Source: Cladochytrium replicatum
Lineage: Eukaryota; Chytridiomycota; Chytridiomycetes; Cladochytriales; Cladochytriaceae
Reading direction: 5' to 3'
DNA: 64,000 bases
Assembly (NCBI GenBank): GCA_025526935.1
Contig: JAHLKD010000101.1
Span: 1 to 64,000 of the forward strand
Shown: positions 31,314 to 44,181 of the stretch, piece by piece
Layout: every line of letters begins with the position of its first letter
Numbering within the stretch: the first letter of the stretch is position 1
Translations under genes and position numbers: made by a program
Notes under the pieces: generated by a model
The model's database searches: none
What the model was told of the DNA's origin: nothing
What the model saw: only the letters and a program-made list of their open reading frames with translations

Positions 31314-34107
31314 TTGGCAACAAAATGGATTGTATGTTGTACGAATTCTTCGAGATCATGTTGGCCAAAGTTTTTATTGACACATTCACATTCAGTTAAC
31401 ATCGGTTGTGCAGCCAGTTTCATTCTGGTGATGGGGTTCCAAGATGCTGATGGGATGTTGGAGGAGATGACAAACGAGGCCAATCCTTTGCATTTAGCGA
31501 ATCCCACTTCTTTCCAAAAATTAGTGGATGGGTTTCAAGAACATGACTGAAAAGCAGTGTGGTGGGGTTTTTATTCTTTGCTTTCAAACGACCCCAAATT
31601 CAGATGGCGAACACAGGTGCTGTCATGGACAGATACAGTGAGGCTTCAACATGCTATAAACACAACTGTCAAGCGAAAGTGTGGTCTCCCTATGAGTTTT
31701 CCCATTGTGGCTCTTGAGCACTCTGATGGACTTGGGTATTAATCAGTTTTGAAAGAGCACATTTTGAGAGACCAAGTACATTGGTTGCTTGAGCGAACAC
31801 AAAAATTTGGAATAGTTGGAGATTTGGACCAAATGCAGCTTCAACAATTGAGTATTGAGTGGGCTGTTGACTTTAATCCTCTGGCACATCTTCTACCACT
31901 TGGACATCACGCCAAGTGGGACACCACAGCAGCTTGAGAGCTTGGAATCATGCATGTGTATGCACTTTAGTGCGATACCAACATCACACACTGGGTTCCT
32001 ATCCTCCCTCTAAAGCAAACACTAATTGTGGCACATGCCGACTCTGCAGATATGCACCGGCGGTGGCTTCCTTGGCTTCTGCGCAACTTGGTTTGGTATG
32101 TAAACCGACTAACTGATCAGTGAAATAGGGTGAATTGGTTGGCTCTGCCTGGCGTTTCTGTCACAAGATTGGTGGATTTGTGAGAAGAACCCCAAAAGCA
32201 CTTCTTGAGCTGATTGAACAACTTGAATACCGCTCAGGCTCACAGTGGCTGGTGAATCCAGAAATAAGGCAGCAGATGCAGCCCATCAACAGCTTCCTCC
32301 CTGCTGGAGGCATACTAGTGAAACACTCAGCCATTGGTCGGGTTGAGATGGTGGTAATTGGAGCACCTGCAGAAGGAGACGTGGTTGCTGAATTCTATAT
32401 TGGGAGAGTAGATGAGGTGTACAATCAAAGAGGTATCCTGGGGGCCCAGCTTCACCACTTTTGGAGAACCATTGAAAAAGATGCTGAAGGTGTTAGGAAG
32501 AGCTTGCAGAGGCAGACCTTGCTCTCAGGACAGTTTTATGTGGAGTGTTGAGGGGACTGTGATTCCTCTGACTCTGAGCAACAGTTAAAGGGCCAAATAG
32601 TAGACCTATCTGTATTATCTGTATGTGGGAAGAGCCAGTGGCAAATTTGACAAGAGTATCTGTGGAAATGCATTCAGACTTTCGTTTGCATGCATTCCTC
32701 TCGCACTATTGCTCGAGAACTTGGTTTAGAGCTCACTGAGCCTGACGAGTTTCTGTAGGATTATTATACTCCCGGAGAAGTAGCAGGGTCCCCTGTGCAG
32801 ATAGATAGTGATACGGACAGTGTCGTGGATATACTCCAGTCAATGATGATTCACAACAATGTGCCATCTGCAACGAACTCTATACACAGATGGTTCTGTA
32901 GCTGTTTGGGATGGTGCTGTCTCAATTACATATTCAGTTGTCAAGCAGAAAGAAGATTTGTCTTTGGAGTTAATGGTAGCTGAGAAAATCCAGAATATTC
33001 CTGCCAGATCATTTTACCCAGAGGCAGTGGCACTTTTGGCAGCAGTAAATATTGGAGGTGGGTCCCAGAAGGAGCAGACAACAGGGCAGCTGTAACAAAA
33101 GCCCAGGCTGTGCAGGTGCACCATACCAGGAAGGTATACACTTTTCCTTATCACCTGTGGAAAGGGGGTGAGATCTGGGCGGCAATGAGAAGTGCAATGG
33201 ACAAGTATCCTGATACACAATACCAGATTGAATGGGTTAAGGGCACACAGGAATCCCTGGCAATGAGCGAGCAGATGAGGCTGCTGAAGAGGCACATAAA
33301 TTAATGCCTGACACACTCAAATTTAGTCAACTTCATTCTTATGGTTGGTCCAGTCTGTCTCTAGCTGACGACAACTATCTCATATGAATAACCCTCGGCA
33401 GTCCATTGGGCAAATATGGAACCCTTTATAGATCTAAATCATGGAGTGTCATGGCCAAGCAGGATACCTTCAGAGATGCAAATGGTGGGTGATGATGAGT
33501 GGACAAAGAAGCACCAAAGCTGCTGAGGGATTGAACGACTCCCCACTCGGATGAAGGTTCTACATGACATTGGGCCTACAATGAGCCAACTCAACCAGGA
33601 CAGGCCAGATGTGTATCCCGAACAAAAGTGTGCTCTGTCTAGTGAGGCAACATGGATCATATCTTCTCCTGCACATGGGCAAAAGTCGTATTGGAGTGGT
33701 AGGAGAGATGCACAAAACTATGCCCGCAGAGAGCTAGCAAAGGCTGGAATAGATGCAGTTCCTCAATCTGGAGTCCATGAAGTGATTAAACATGTGCTTG
33801 ACCCCCAGTGGTGGGATGGAGAACACTTCATAGCCATTATGCGGGGTGTTGTTCCACCAATTGGGCCTGGACAGTCACAGTACACATCACGCAACAGGAG
33901 CTTACAGAACCCTCTGTAGATGCAGACCAGCAACAACAGCATTGCCAGCCCCAGGATAAGCTACGCACGTCCTGCTGGCAGATTGTGCGGAGGACTTCTG
34001 AGCTTGCTCGAGTTGTAATCTGGAATCAGAGATGTGACAAAGTGGTGACTGGGGAGCAAGAAAAAGGCATCACACCCCTACTAAAGCAAACAAAGCCTAG
34101 GAAGTAG
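31314..34107 (+). mobile_element. Decayed LINE ORF2 with RNase H domain
   Basis: A series of plus-strand fragments in order resembles the C-terminal half of a LINE ORF2. At 31557-31937 there is an after-RT connection region (KRKCGLPMSFPIVALEHSDG, interrupted by one stop, then LRDQVHWLLERTQ). At 32859-33304 there is an RNase H domain with LYTDGSVAVWDG, FYPEAVALLAAVNIG, a frame change, then GADNRAAVTKAQ and QIEWVKGTQESLA. At 33551-33919 there is a region with C...E...H spacing that may be the terminal knuckle. Frameshifts and stops separate the blocks. It is unrelated at sequence level to the LINE copies at 1-2530, which keep only other domains. No poly-A tail was located. Confidence 0.65.
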
Positions 34108-34109
34108 TG

Positions 34110-35039
34110 GCAGAAAAATGGCCTGGTGGGACTTCTGTGGAAGGGGGATTGTTCAAGGCTTACCCTGGTTGGGTATGGGATCCGTGTCATTGACTGCTAT
34201 CTTGTATTCATTATGTTAGTAGAAGATGAACTTAAAGGCCTCACTGGGGCACTATAAAACAAAAGGATTGCCGCATCTTGATTGGAAGGGTCTTGTTGAA
34301 GAGCACGGTACGTATTTCTCAATCGCGAGAGATGTTCACCAGGTAGAGGATGTTTCCAGAAATGTAACATATCAAGTTGTTGTAAATGAAGTTGGGAAAA
34401 TGACGTTCTTTTATATTAAACGAATGTTTAGATGCAATATCATCACTGCTCCTGTACGATTTCTGATTTCTGACCCCATCCCATCTCCAGCTGATCCCAT
34501 ACAGCCCGATTGGTACGCCTCAAACGCGCATCAACCTCATTCTTGGCGTGGGAACTCAATTGGACTGCCATTGGAGGGGGTCGGTGAGTTCAGGGAAGGG
34601 TCGCTACAGCGGGATCGTGCGAAGGCGGCACGTTAGCATTGAGAGCGATCGGTATTGATCGCTCATGTTCACAACTGGCGGCGGGCCACGTGCTGGTGGG
34701 ACAGCGAGCGGAGTAACAGAGGCAAGAGCTTGGAATATCCTCTCTCGTTGGCTTCGGACAAGGTTTTCGGGTACTACTGTCCTGAAGCTTCAGAGCTCTG
34801 CACAGCTCCTCGTTGTTGCAGCCCTTCTGCTCCAGTTCTTCCAGCAATGTCACCACGACTGCCGCAACTTCCTTGGACAATTCTTCAGGTACGAGTACGG
34901 CACCCCTCACATCCCTCCGCTCATAGCGGTCGAAATTTGAAAGCTTCTTTTAATTTTTTGGACTAGAGCAGCTGAAGAGTTAAAAGCATCACAGAATATA
35001 AAGCTGTACAGATGAAAAATAGAAATAAAAATAGAAAAA
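34110..35039. other. Intergenic, no assigned gene
   Basis: Contains a plus frame 34226-34636 and a minus frame 34590-34910 (beginning RGAVLVPEELSKEVAAVVV) that look protein-like but have no recognised domain, no confirmed start and no partner exon. The last part is probably the 3' untranslated region of the minus-strand gene ending at 35040. Confidence 0.4.
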
Positions 35040-36975
35040 TCATTCCATAACAACGTCCATGAGATTGTGTGGTGCCCGATCAAACACAACTCCTTCGCCG
35101 ATCCCGACCCGGATGCCCATGCGGTTTGCCCATCGTGCATACCTTGCGTCTCCCCACACGTCAGCAGCCTCCTGGAACTCTCTTCCTTTCGCTCCCACTC
35201 CATTAGCATCCTCTTCCTCGATGAACTGAAGAACGGCAAGACCAGATCCAGTCTGGAGATCGACACGCTGAAGACCTCCTCCTGATTTAGTTCCGGACTT
35301 CTTGCTTGGCGCAAAGGTTGATTTAACAGGTTTCTCTGAGGAACTATCGTCGTATTCAATGTCATCGGGGTTCGGTGCGCGGACAAAAGTGGCACCATCT
35401 CCGGATTTCACCAGAAATTTGCCCTTAAACTTGTCGCTCTAAAATTTGAGTGGTAAGTTGTTGGTCAATAGTGCAGAATATGAAACGTTCATACCACGCG
35501 GGCCGCGATGGGTCCAGACTGAACAGCACTAGTAATACTCAACGGTAACCGAGAAGATTTGATGGCGTATGTACCGTAAAGTGCTCCTTTTGTAAGAACT
35601 CCGGAACTGATGGCACGGAAGTCCGAGTAAGTTCCAAGGACACCTCCTATACCATTCGCAAGAATAACACTAAGTGCTGAAAGGCTCGGCGATGCAATTA
35701 TCCCAGAGCCAATAGTGGCTCGGAATGCTGCGAGAGTGATCCCAGTACCAGTGAGATTCGTAAGCAAAACGCCAGTGATGATACGTGTATCGATGAACAA
35801 TCCGGGAGGGAGCAACCACTGTTCACCATCCACTGTGAATGCTGGCTCCAAATCATCCTGAACGTAATCTTCTTCAGATAGATTGTCTTCGCCGCGATCA
35901 TCTTCCTCATGATGGTGATGATGGTGCCTATGGGTGGTGTGATGCTTCATCTTGTTGTCGTCGTTATCACTGTCATCCCCATCTTCTTCATCATGGTCTT
36001 CTTCATGATGGTGGTGCTTGTGGCGCTCGCGGTTAATTATTTTGTCCTCATCATGGTCACCATCATCGTCGCCTTTATGATGGTGGTGGTGCTGATGATG
36101 GTGATGGCGGTGCCGGCTTTCCAGTCGACGATGCCGCTGAAGTTCTTCCTGTCCATCCTTTTCTTCCACTGAATTTTGGGAAGGGGGAAACGTGACGGAT
36201 ACAGATGCGACAATGCAAGGCGTGTCACTGGTTCCACTTCCTACCGGTGACTTTCGAGTGGTGTGAGCGCACAACATATTCGAAAGAAAACCAGCCTACC
36301 TTTACAAGAAGCGAAAATGAGGTTGCAGTGCGGTCCCTGTAACGTCCCACAACAGACACTTGTTGCTTCATTTCGTCATTGGGAAGCCTAAATGTGACCG
36401 CGACCTTGGCTACTTTCGCCTGTGCTTGGTCAAGCTCAAGTTCCTCCGCTGTACGTCCAATTGAAACAACGGAAATTGCAATTCCACGAACGTCAATGGC
36501 CAACGTCCGCAAAACGTTCAGAGGCAACACCCAAGTTGAGTTCGGCGGGATGTACTCCTCAGTATTATTTGCAGTGCAGTTCGGAATGGGAATAGAGGAC
36601 GCTTGCGGCGGGGACACTTTTGTTGTGGCTGCTTGAGTTGCTGAATCGAAGAGCTGGAAAATGAAGAAGCGCGGAGGGGCGACAGTGGCCTGAAAGATGT
36701 CCTGATAAGGGGCAAGAACTACGAGTAAATTCTTTGAAAAGCTTACCATGACCAGCAACAGCACAACGAGAGTCCCGGTCGCAATCAAGCGAGTCCCCTT
36801 TGGTGTGTTGAACCGGGTTGAACCTACACAGCTTGTCAGCATGCATTCCACTCTACCATGCGTTGGGCATACCTCCTTTTCCTGCATTCCCCTCAGAAGC
36901 ATTGTTAACCAACAGTGGTCCCCTGCCCTCCTCCCCCTTCCCCCCAATATCGGTTTCCGTGATCTTCAAATCCAT
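35040..36975 (-). CDS. Single-pass membrane protein with His/Asp-rich linker
   Basis: The start at ATG 36975 (MDLKITETDIGGKGEEGRGP) was chosen because that frame runs into GNAGKG and, after an intron at about 36870-36822, into GSTRFNTPKGTRLIATGTL. A transmembrane helix follows (LIATGTLVVLLLVMVSF). The extracellular or lumenal part has glycosylation sites (NCTANNTEEY, NST). A His/Asp-rich linker occupies about 36136-35905 (HRHHHHQHHHHHKGDDD, HKHHHHEEDHDEED, HRHHHHHHEED). After it come weak beta-rich repeats (GVLTKGALYGTYAIKS, VDLQTGSGLAVLQF) that recall fungal adhesin-like beta-solenoid domains. Introns lie at about 36300-36251 and 35493-35443. The family is not recognised; metal binding by the linker is plausible chemistry, not shown. 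Confidence 0.6.
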
Positions 36976-37103
36976 TCAAGTGATTCAAGGGATTCAAGCG
37001 ATTCAAATATTTCAAATAATCCAAATAATCCAAATAATCCAAATAATTCAACTCCTGCGCCGCTCGACGACACCCGCGTTTTCTGTCACAAATTCTTGGA
37101 AAA
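36976..37103. promoter_or_regulatory. Bidirectional promoter with short tandem repeats
   Basis: Between divergent ATGs at 36975 and 37104. From 36976 to about 37050 it consists of GATTCAA-like units (GTGATTCAAGGGATTCAAGC, then GATTCAAATATTTC) followed by four or five CAAATAATC units, so most of the promoter is repeat. Such repeats can change length quickly and alter spacing for both genes. Confidence 0.6.
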
Positions 37104-40100
37104 ATGAAGAGAAAATACAACTCTAGCGGATCACAGAACGACGGTGCGGATCACACAGGTGCAAAGGACAACTCGCTGGGTGACCGCAGCAAGAACACCC
37201 TCTTCGTTAGAGGAATTCCTCCAGACGCGACAACGGCGGACCTCGAGTCGTTCTTCTCGGAAATCGGCCCCTTACGTTCCTGCTTCGTCGTCTCAACGAA
37301 TCCAAATAATGCTGCGGGTGACAGTTCGCTAGCCCCGCACAGAGGGTTTGGGTTCGTGCAGTTTGCACTCGCTGAAGACGCGACTCGTGCTGTGAGCGAA
37401 CTCAAAGGGTCGCAGTTCATGGGGAAGAAGCCGCTGCGGCTAGAGTTTGCCATGAGAAGGAACCAAGAGGGTGCTGGTGGAGAGGAGAATGGAACGCCGG
37501 CGACGAGGAGGAAGACGGGCACGGAAGGTGAAAAGGCCGCACCGACGTCGGAGCAGAAAAAACCGGCAAAAACAAAAGAGCAGAAGACCAGAAAGGTGCT
37601 CATCACAGGTCTTCCTGACGGAATGACGAGCAAGGCACTTTTCAAAAAGGCCAGGAAACACGGAAAGGTGGAAGGTGACATCGTATTCCCTGCGTCTGGA
37701 TCACAGCCAAACGCTGGTAAGAGAGCTCATACCATTGCAATGAAAATATTTCCTCATAAAGCGCACCTCAATTGTAGCTATCGTGTCTTACAAGTCAAAC
37801 GAGGATGCAACTAAAGCGGTATCACACCTCAATGATCATATCTTTAAGGGTGCCAAAATCTCAGCAGCGCTGTTCGTTCAAGGCGTCAATCTCACAAAAG
37901 TAACACTCGTTTAGTTTCTCAGCATATTCGTCATATTCATTATTCATTTGCACAGATGATATCAAGAAAACCTCGCCTCATCATCCGGAACCTGGCAAAC
38001 TCTTGCACCAAAGACAAACTCACCGAGGAGTTCTCGAAGCACGGTGAACTTTCTGAGGTTACAATTCCCACGAAGGAGGGTGAGGATGGAACCGCCGTCT
38101 CAAAAGGGTTTGCATTCGTCCAGTTTGGTGATGTTAAGCAGGCTGAAGAGGTAAGTCAGTAGCGTCACATACGTTGGAAATGGAACACGATAAATTCTTG
38201 TTCAACGTAGGCAATGAAGGCCCTGAACGGGACCAATATCCTCGGTCGCACGATTGCTGTTGACTGGGCAATACCAAAAGACCAATATGAAAGCTTGTCA
38301 CAAAAGGCAAAGCAATCGAACAATGAAGGTCAGGATGCTGATGAAGAGAATGCGGAGGATGAGGAAGCGGTTGGCCCACAGTCGGATAAGCAAGAAGCTG
38401 ACGAGACTTTGGATGCTGAAGATGCCGAGCTGGATGATGAAGAAGCTGTTGACGAGATGGGTGAAGACGATGACGATGAAGATGAAGAGGCAGATGACGA
38501 CGTCGATGGTGAACACGACAAAACCGACGATGATGATGCTATGGACGTAGATGAGAAGGACGGCCCGAAAAAGGCAATTAAAGAACCAAAAAAGTCTGGT
38601 ATCGACTCTCACGCCGGAACCACCCTTTTCATTCGCAACCTGTCGTTCGAAACAACCCAAGAAACAGTGTTTGAGCGGTGCGCTCAACTACGCACAAATC
38701 CAACAAATCCATTACTTATCATTCTGATTCCCGATAGATTCTCAGAGTTTGGTAAACTCCGATACGCACGTATCACCGTCGACAAAGACACCGGCCGTTC
38801 GCGAGGAACCGGCTTTGTCTGCTTCTTCAACAAGCAAGACGCAGAACAATGTCTCGAAGAGTACAAGAAAGCCTCCGACCCAACCGCAGCCCTCACCGAC
38901 CCAACTCCGCAGCCCGAGTCCGGCAAAAAGAATAACCACCTCCCCAAATCTGCCTCGCAGTCCATCTTGGTCCGCGAACCCTCACTCAACTCATCCGAGC
39001 ACTCCCGCTCCTTCGTCATCGACGGGCGCTTCGTGAACGTGACGCTCGCCGTCGCGCGCGAGGACGCCGAAGTGCTCACAGAGAAACGCAGGGCCGATAT
39101 GCGTGCCAAGGACACGCGGAACCTCTACCTCGCTCGCGAAGGCGTGGTATTTCCCGATAGCCCCGAAGCGGCGGAGATGAACCCCAGTGAATTGAGCCGA
39201 CGGCACCAGAGCTACACGGAACGCAGACGGTTGTTGCAGCAGAACCCCAATTTGAGGGTGTCGAGGACTAGACTGAGCGTGCGGAACCTAGACTTGTGGG
39301 TTACCGATGGAGTTTTGAAGCAGGCTGGTTTGATTGCGGTGCGAGAGTTTTGGAATGAGGTTGGGAAAGGGACCAGGGAGCCATTGGAGAAGGATGTGGT
39401 TGCGGAGGAAGTGGAGAGTAAGAGGTGGAAAGAGGCGGAAGGGAGGGTGCCGATTGGTGCGGGGAAGATGCCGAGGGTTGTGCAGAGCAAGATCCTTGTC
39501 ACGAAGGACCGGATCGATTCCAGAACAGGACTTCCACGGAGTAAAGGGTGCGGGTTCATCGAGTTTGCGAGCCACGTCGACGCGTTGGCGTGCTTGAGGT
39601 ATCTGAACCGCAACCGAACGCTTTTCGAAAAGGCCTCGAACAAGCTTGCGGCGATTCGAGAGCGGACCGGCGGTGCGAAGAAGGAAGACGAAAATGACAA
39701 CGTTAAGGGCAAAGATGACGTGAAGGACTCGCAGAAACGATCGCCGATCGTCGAATTTGCAGTCGAAGACGTAAGGAAACTCAAAGTCAGGGAGCAGAAG
39801 AGCAGGGAGATTAGGCAGAGAGGGGAGAGAGCCACCAGGGAAACAAACGAGGAAGAAGCGGAAGTGGAAGCCGCGGATCGAGAAACTACAAAGGAACAAC
39901 GGAAGCCGAAGGGCAAGTTTGAAAGTCGTGGGCTGAAGGGCAAGCGGCCTCGGGACGACGATGATGTGCCTTCGGAACCACGAAGGAAGACGCAAAAGAA
40001 GGCGGAGCAGCCAATGAAGGCTCAAGCCTACTCGACACCTCACGCGAAATCCGAGACAGATTCAAAGCGAAAGCGCCAGAAAACACGCCATCTGAGTGAC

Positions 40101-40310
40101 GACTTTGGCGAAGAGTTTGACTTCCCGGAACCTGCGAGTGCGCCTAAGAAGAAGACACCTAAGCAAACAAAGGAAGGCAAGGAAGAGAAGAAGTTTGATG
40201 ACATTGTCTCGCGGTATGCCAAGCAGTTCTTTGGTGGTAGCGGTGGTGCTGGTGCTGGAGGTAAAAGTGGGAGCGATGCCCCTAAAGCTGATAGGTGGTT
40301 CACATTGTAG
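37104..40310 (+). CDS. NOP4: Nop4/RBM28-type nucleolar protein with four RRM domains
   Basis: Five exons: 37104-37716, 37778-37899, 37956-38150, 38211-38677 and 38738-40310. The last intron (60 nt) is a multiple of three and open, so unspliced translation would add 20 residues. RRM1 has NTLFVRGIPPDATTADLESF and RGFGFVQFA. RRM2 has RKVLITGLPDGMT and, across the first intron, AIVSYKSNEDA. RRM3 has RLIIRNLANSCTKDKL and KGFAFVQFGD. RRM4 has TTLFIRNLSFETTQETVFER, FSEFGKLRYARI and GTGFVCFF. A further RRM-like unit follows (RLSVRNLDLWVT ... GCGFIEFAS). An acidic linker and a Lys/Arg-rich C-terminus are typical. Nop4 is needed for 27S pre-rRNA processing in 60S assembly (yeast knowledge). Confidence 0.88.
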
Positions 40311-40423
40311 TTCACTTTTTGTTTCCGAATGTATGTTTTATTGGCGGCCAGGACCAAAGTTCAGAGCGTTCATACCGCAAAATAATTAAACATATAATGA
40401 ACTAACCAGTCCCCTAAACATCT

Positions 40424-43400
40424 TTAAGTTCCGTACTTGTGACGGTAGAAGCTCGCCGGGAGTTTCTTAACAACCTCCAAGACGGGTCTCTCAACTGCGA
40501 CCATCGACACAGACCCGTCTTCATCAGCACCAGCAATGAACCCAATCCCCATAATCGGTGCAAACCGCTCGATGAATTTCAACGGGCTATCCACATCGTC
40601 TTCATCCTCGTATCTGTGCACAGTGAACCCGTTCACCTTGCCGCGCGGCCGGGGCGTTTTCTTCTTCCGCTGTTTCTGTGACTTTGAATCCTCACCGGCA
40701 GTGGTAGCCCCATCGTTCCCGACCGCTTCAGTGTCCTCCTCCTCCTCCGGAGCTACCTCGTCATCATCGCTATCCTCAATCACAATGGTCCCATTTGTTT
40801 CGGCGTGAGTTTTTGGGACAGCAGTCCCAAAGAGCTTTGGTGTAGCCGCGGTGTCGTTGCTTGGTTTCGATGGCGTTGCCAGGTCAGGTTGTTCCTGCGT
40901 GGTCGACTTCCGCTTTGTACCTCCAGAAGGGGTTCTGAAAGTCGTTGCGGTTCGACGAGTCGCCATTGGGGGCTAAAGTTCCGTTTACCAGTTGATTCAA
41001 CACACGATATATCATAGTTTTACTTACCCGCTTCAAGTCCACCGTGCACATCCAGCTAGAAGCCCATAGAATAAGCGTGTCGTTCCGCCCAGGTGGAACC
41101 ACCACTCCTCTGGCCGGCTCGGTTTTGGAGATCAGCCGGCGTGGAAGACGGTGTGAATACTCTCTGGACCAATCTGTCAACCGACACTGAGGAACCGAGT
41201 CGGTAGATGCAGACAGTACTGACGCACGTTCAGTGGTCTCGACGTCAAACAGGAACACTTCGTTGGAATGCAGTGTAACGATCAGCGTCGGAGACACAGG
41301 GTGAAAGGTAACGGAAGTGTGTGGAGTTGGATATCGTGGAATGGTTGCATGGAGCTATAGGAGCAAATCGTGAACTCCTGCACGATTGTTATTGGAAGAG
41401 AACTTACCTTGAGCGCGTCCAGGTTGTAGATGTAAATCCGATTGGCCTTATCACCGCTCGCTAGCCATTGCCCATCAGAGCTAACTGCAAGAGAACATAC
41501 GGACTCCCAGCGTTTTCGTCCACGAGACGATCTCTTGACGCCATCATCTTCATCGTGATCATCTCCGCAGTGGAATCGGAATCGTTTGACCACTTCCACT
41601 GAATCCTCCCTCAGATCAGTAACGACTACCGTGGCATCGCATCCAGCGACCACCATTCGCCCGCTGTCCGGTGTGAAGAGAATCGCTGTTGCACCAACCC
41701 CTTCTGGAAGGAGCGGAGTGGCGTACCCTTCAGGCTTAACTTTCCTTATCCGTGGCTTACCAGACTATCGCAAACCGTCAGTAAACTTCTAGAATCGCAG
41801 GTCACTGATGTTCTCACCGTTGTGTCGATTTTGAATAGCTTTACAGATTCTAAATCAGCCAGTGCTACCCAATTTCCATTGTCGGAAATGGCTGACGCTG
41901 TGAGGTGACTCGACACTTTGGGTGCGATTTCAAACCAGAGCCTGTGCTTGTGGCCCAATTTGATGCGTGTTCCGTCCGCAAGATCAGAGAGAGGTATAAC
42001 CGGAGGGATTCCTTTTTGGATAATCAGCTTCGTGTAAAGCAAAACTTTACAATACTTACCAGTTCCGACTTTCCAAACCTTAACGCGGTCTAGGTAACGG
42101 CACATCACCGCCCGAGCACCTCGAGATACAGAGATAAGCGGTTGCAGAGGGAACGGCGGTAGGCGGATATGAGAAACAATAGGAAACTCGGACGCGGGTT
42201 GGGAAATAGTCAGTTGAGTGTCCACACCTGGCGCAAACTTGTCAATAATTTCTCAATTTGTAAGGTTCATAACAGACCTCCGGAAACCAAAGAATCGACG
42301 GGACGTCCTTCAAGTAAGGCCAATGCACGAACATCATGAGAGTGATACCGCTTTTGTGCAGTCATAATCCAGCGTTTCAAGTGCGGCTGGTCAGATGTCA
42401 TGACAGATGGGCCAGACAATGCCGGACCAGTGGAGTGTGATAGCACTGTGTATTTAAACTGAACAATCTGCCGGTCTACTCCCGCTGTGAACACCACATT
42501 TCCTGCCTGTTGGATTTGTCAAGATAAATATAAATGTCAACAAAAGAGCACAGCTATGCGTAACAACATACCGCATTGGAAGCCATACACAAGATGTCAG
42601 CAGCATGTGCTTTCTGGCTCTGTCGCAGCTCTCCCGTTTTTCCGTTCCAAAAGGACACTATTCCCCTCGAGTCTCCAGATACGACGGTCCCGTCAGCCAG
42701 TGCGGCGATCGTCCAAACAATAGTCTGCTCAAGCGTTCTTCCTCCACCCCCACGCTTGGGAACGGAAGTAGTTGGTTCTTCCTCTCCATCGGAACCTAGA
42801 TCCATTTTAGACCCGCGTTTTGGCTTCAAAGCTAATCGATTTGCCACAGTGGATCCCACGGTGAATCTGTCGATGCAAAGGCCGGAGTGGGTATCAAATC
42901 GCCGAACTGAGCTGTCCGAGCTTCCCGAATAGACATAGCGGCCTGTATGATCCCATGCAATGGAGAGAATACGGCCTAAAACAGAACAAATTCAAGTTGA
43001 TCCAGTTGATATAGAATTTTGCTTTATGTACCTTCCTGCCTCCAAAAGCTTCGCAGATACACCAGTGATCCATCGGCGACATTGAAAATTCTGATACAGC
43101 CATCTTCGCAACCAACAGCGAGCCTGGTGTGGATGTGATTCACTGCCATGCACCAAACAGAACCTCCGTTAGACTCGACCGTAGTCTTGATCATTCAACC
43201 GTTAGTGAATAATAGTGTCAATTGTTCGTCCAGGGCTACCTTTGGTCGCAGAGTGTTCATGTCCCACTCGTGGATAAGTCCATCCAATCCCGCAGAAAAC
43301 AATCGAGGAGGAACACCAGCCATCCGTGCCTCTTCCTCTTTCCTTCGAGCTTCCGCTTGCGCAGCTGTTCGGTCATCATCATCGTCATCATCCAACGCCA

Positions 43401-43891
43401 TCGAAGAGACCCCGTTCGGATCGGCGGGATCAGAGGGATCAGGATAAGGCGTTAGTTGAATCTGGTGCGTCCATACTATGCACTCTGTGGAAGCGCTAGG
43501 TCCTCCCGGAATCGTCTACACATACACAGTCAAGTTAGTTTCTCCTTAAGTCACAAAGTATTGTGGATCCACTGGTGCAAATTGGAAGTAATACCTTCTC
43601 AAGAAAGAATCCTCGACTTGTCGCAGCTGGGGGTCTCGGATTATAAATCTCAATGTCACTGTTCTCGCGCACACATGCTAGATAGGAAACCGAGCTCGGT
43701 GCGGGCAGCGAACGTTTTCTTTGGATTTTGAAGGTAGGATCATCTTTTGGATCGCTCTGCGCTACCAATGAAGTGCCGTTTGAATTCAGAGTTTGTGAAC
43801 GTGATGAAGGGGTGTAAGTCTGCGGCGAGAATGCCAGGGCGACGATGCCCGATGGCATGTAGTCGACGAAGCGACAGCGATGGAGTTCCAT
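40424..43891 (-). CDS. UTP4: U3 snoRNP/t-UTP component Utp4 (Cirhin), WD40 protein
   Basis: Start at ATG 43891: MELHRCRFVDYMPSGIVALA matches the conserved Utp4 N-terminus. Further blocks in order are ENSDIEIYNP, TIPGGPSASTE with LFSAGLDGLIHEWDMNTL, WTIAALADGTVVSGDSRGIV with FWNGKTGELRQSQKAHAADI, a VCSLAVSSDGQWLASGDKAN repeat, and near the end LKFIERFAPIMGIGFIAGAD followed by VERPVLEVVKKLP and FYRHKYGT. About nine exons; the last intron joins LKR to PPMATRRTATT (41029-40973). Utp4 belongs to the t-UTP/UtpA complex that starts 90S pre-ribosome assembly and supports rDNA transcription. The region before the C-terminal block is disordered, acidic and lysine-rich. It is convergent with NOP4, with 113 bases between stops. 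Confidence 0.88.
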
Positions 43892-44181
43892 TGAAAAATT
43901 CAAGAAAACGGTGCGAGATAAGCCACCAGGAATTTTGACAGAAAAAAATTTTGTGTGTGGGAATCGAATAAAGCAGTGTATCAATCGATCAGGCATAATC
44001 AAGCAAATGAAACAAACGCGACAACAGTGGTCACTCAGGTTGTTTGAACCGCAATTGTGGAATGTATACAATCCTTGCCCGGGAAATCTGAGGATGGATA
44101 GAACCGAATAGCAAGCTTTTGGCAGCACATTGGTTGTCGGAGAAAAAAGAGGAAGAAATGTCCGTCAAGATCGTCAAACGG

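Noticed and set aside
36748-37126. Plus-strand frames through the repeat promoter (Asn-Pro-Asn repeats)
   Set aside because: The Asn/Pro repeat protein is just the translation of the CAAATAATC repeats, opposite the start of a better-supported minus-strand gene.
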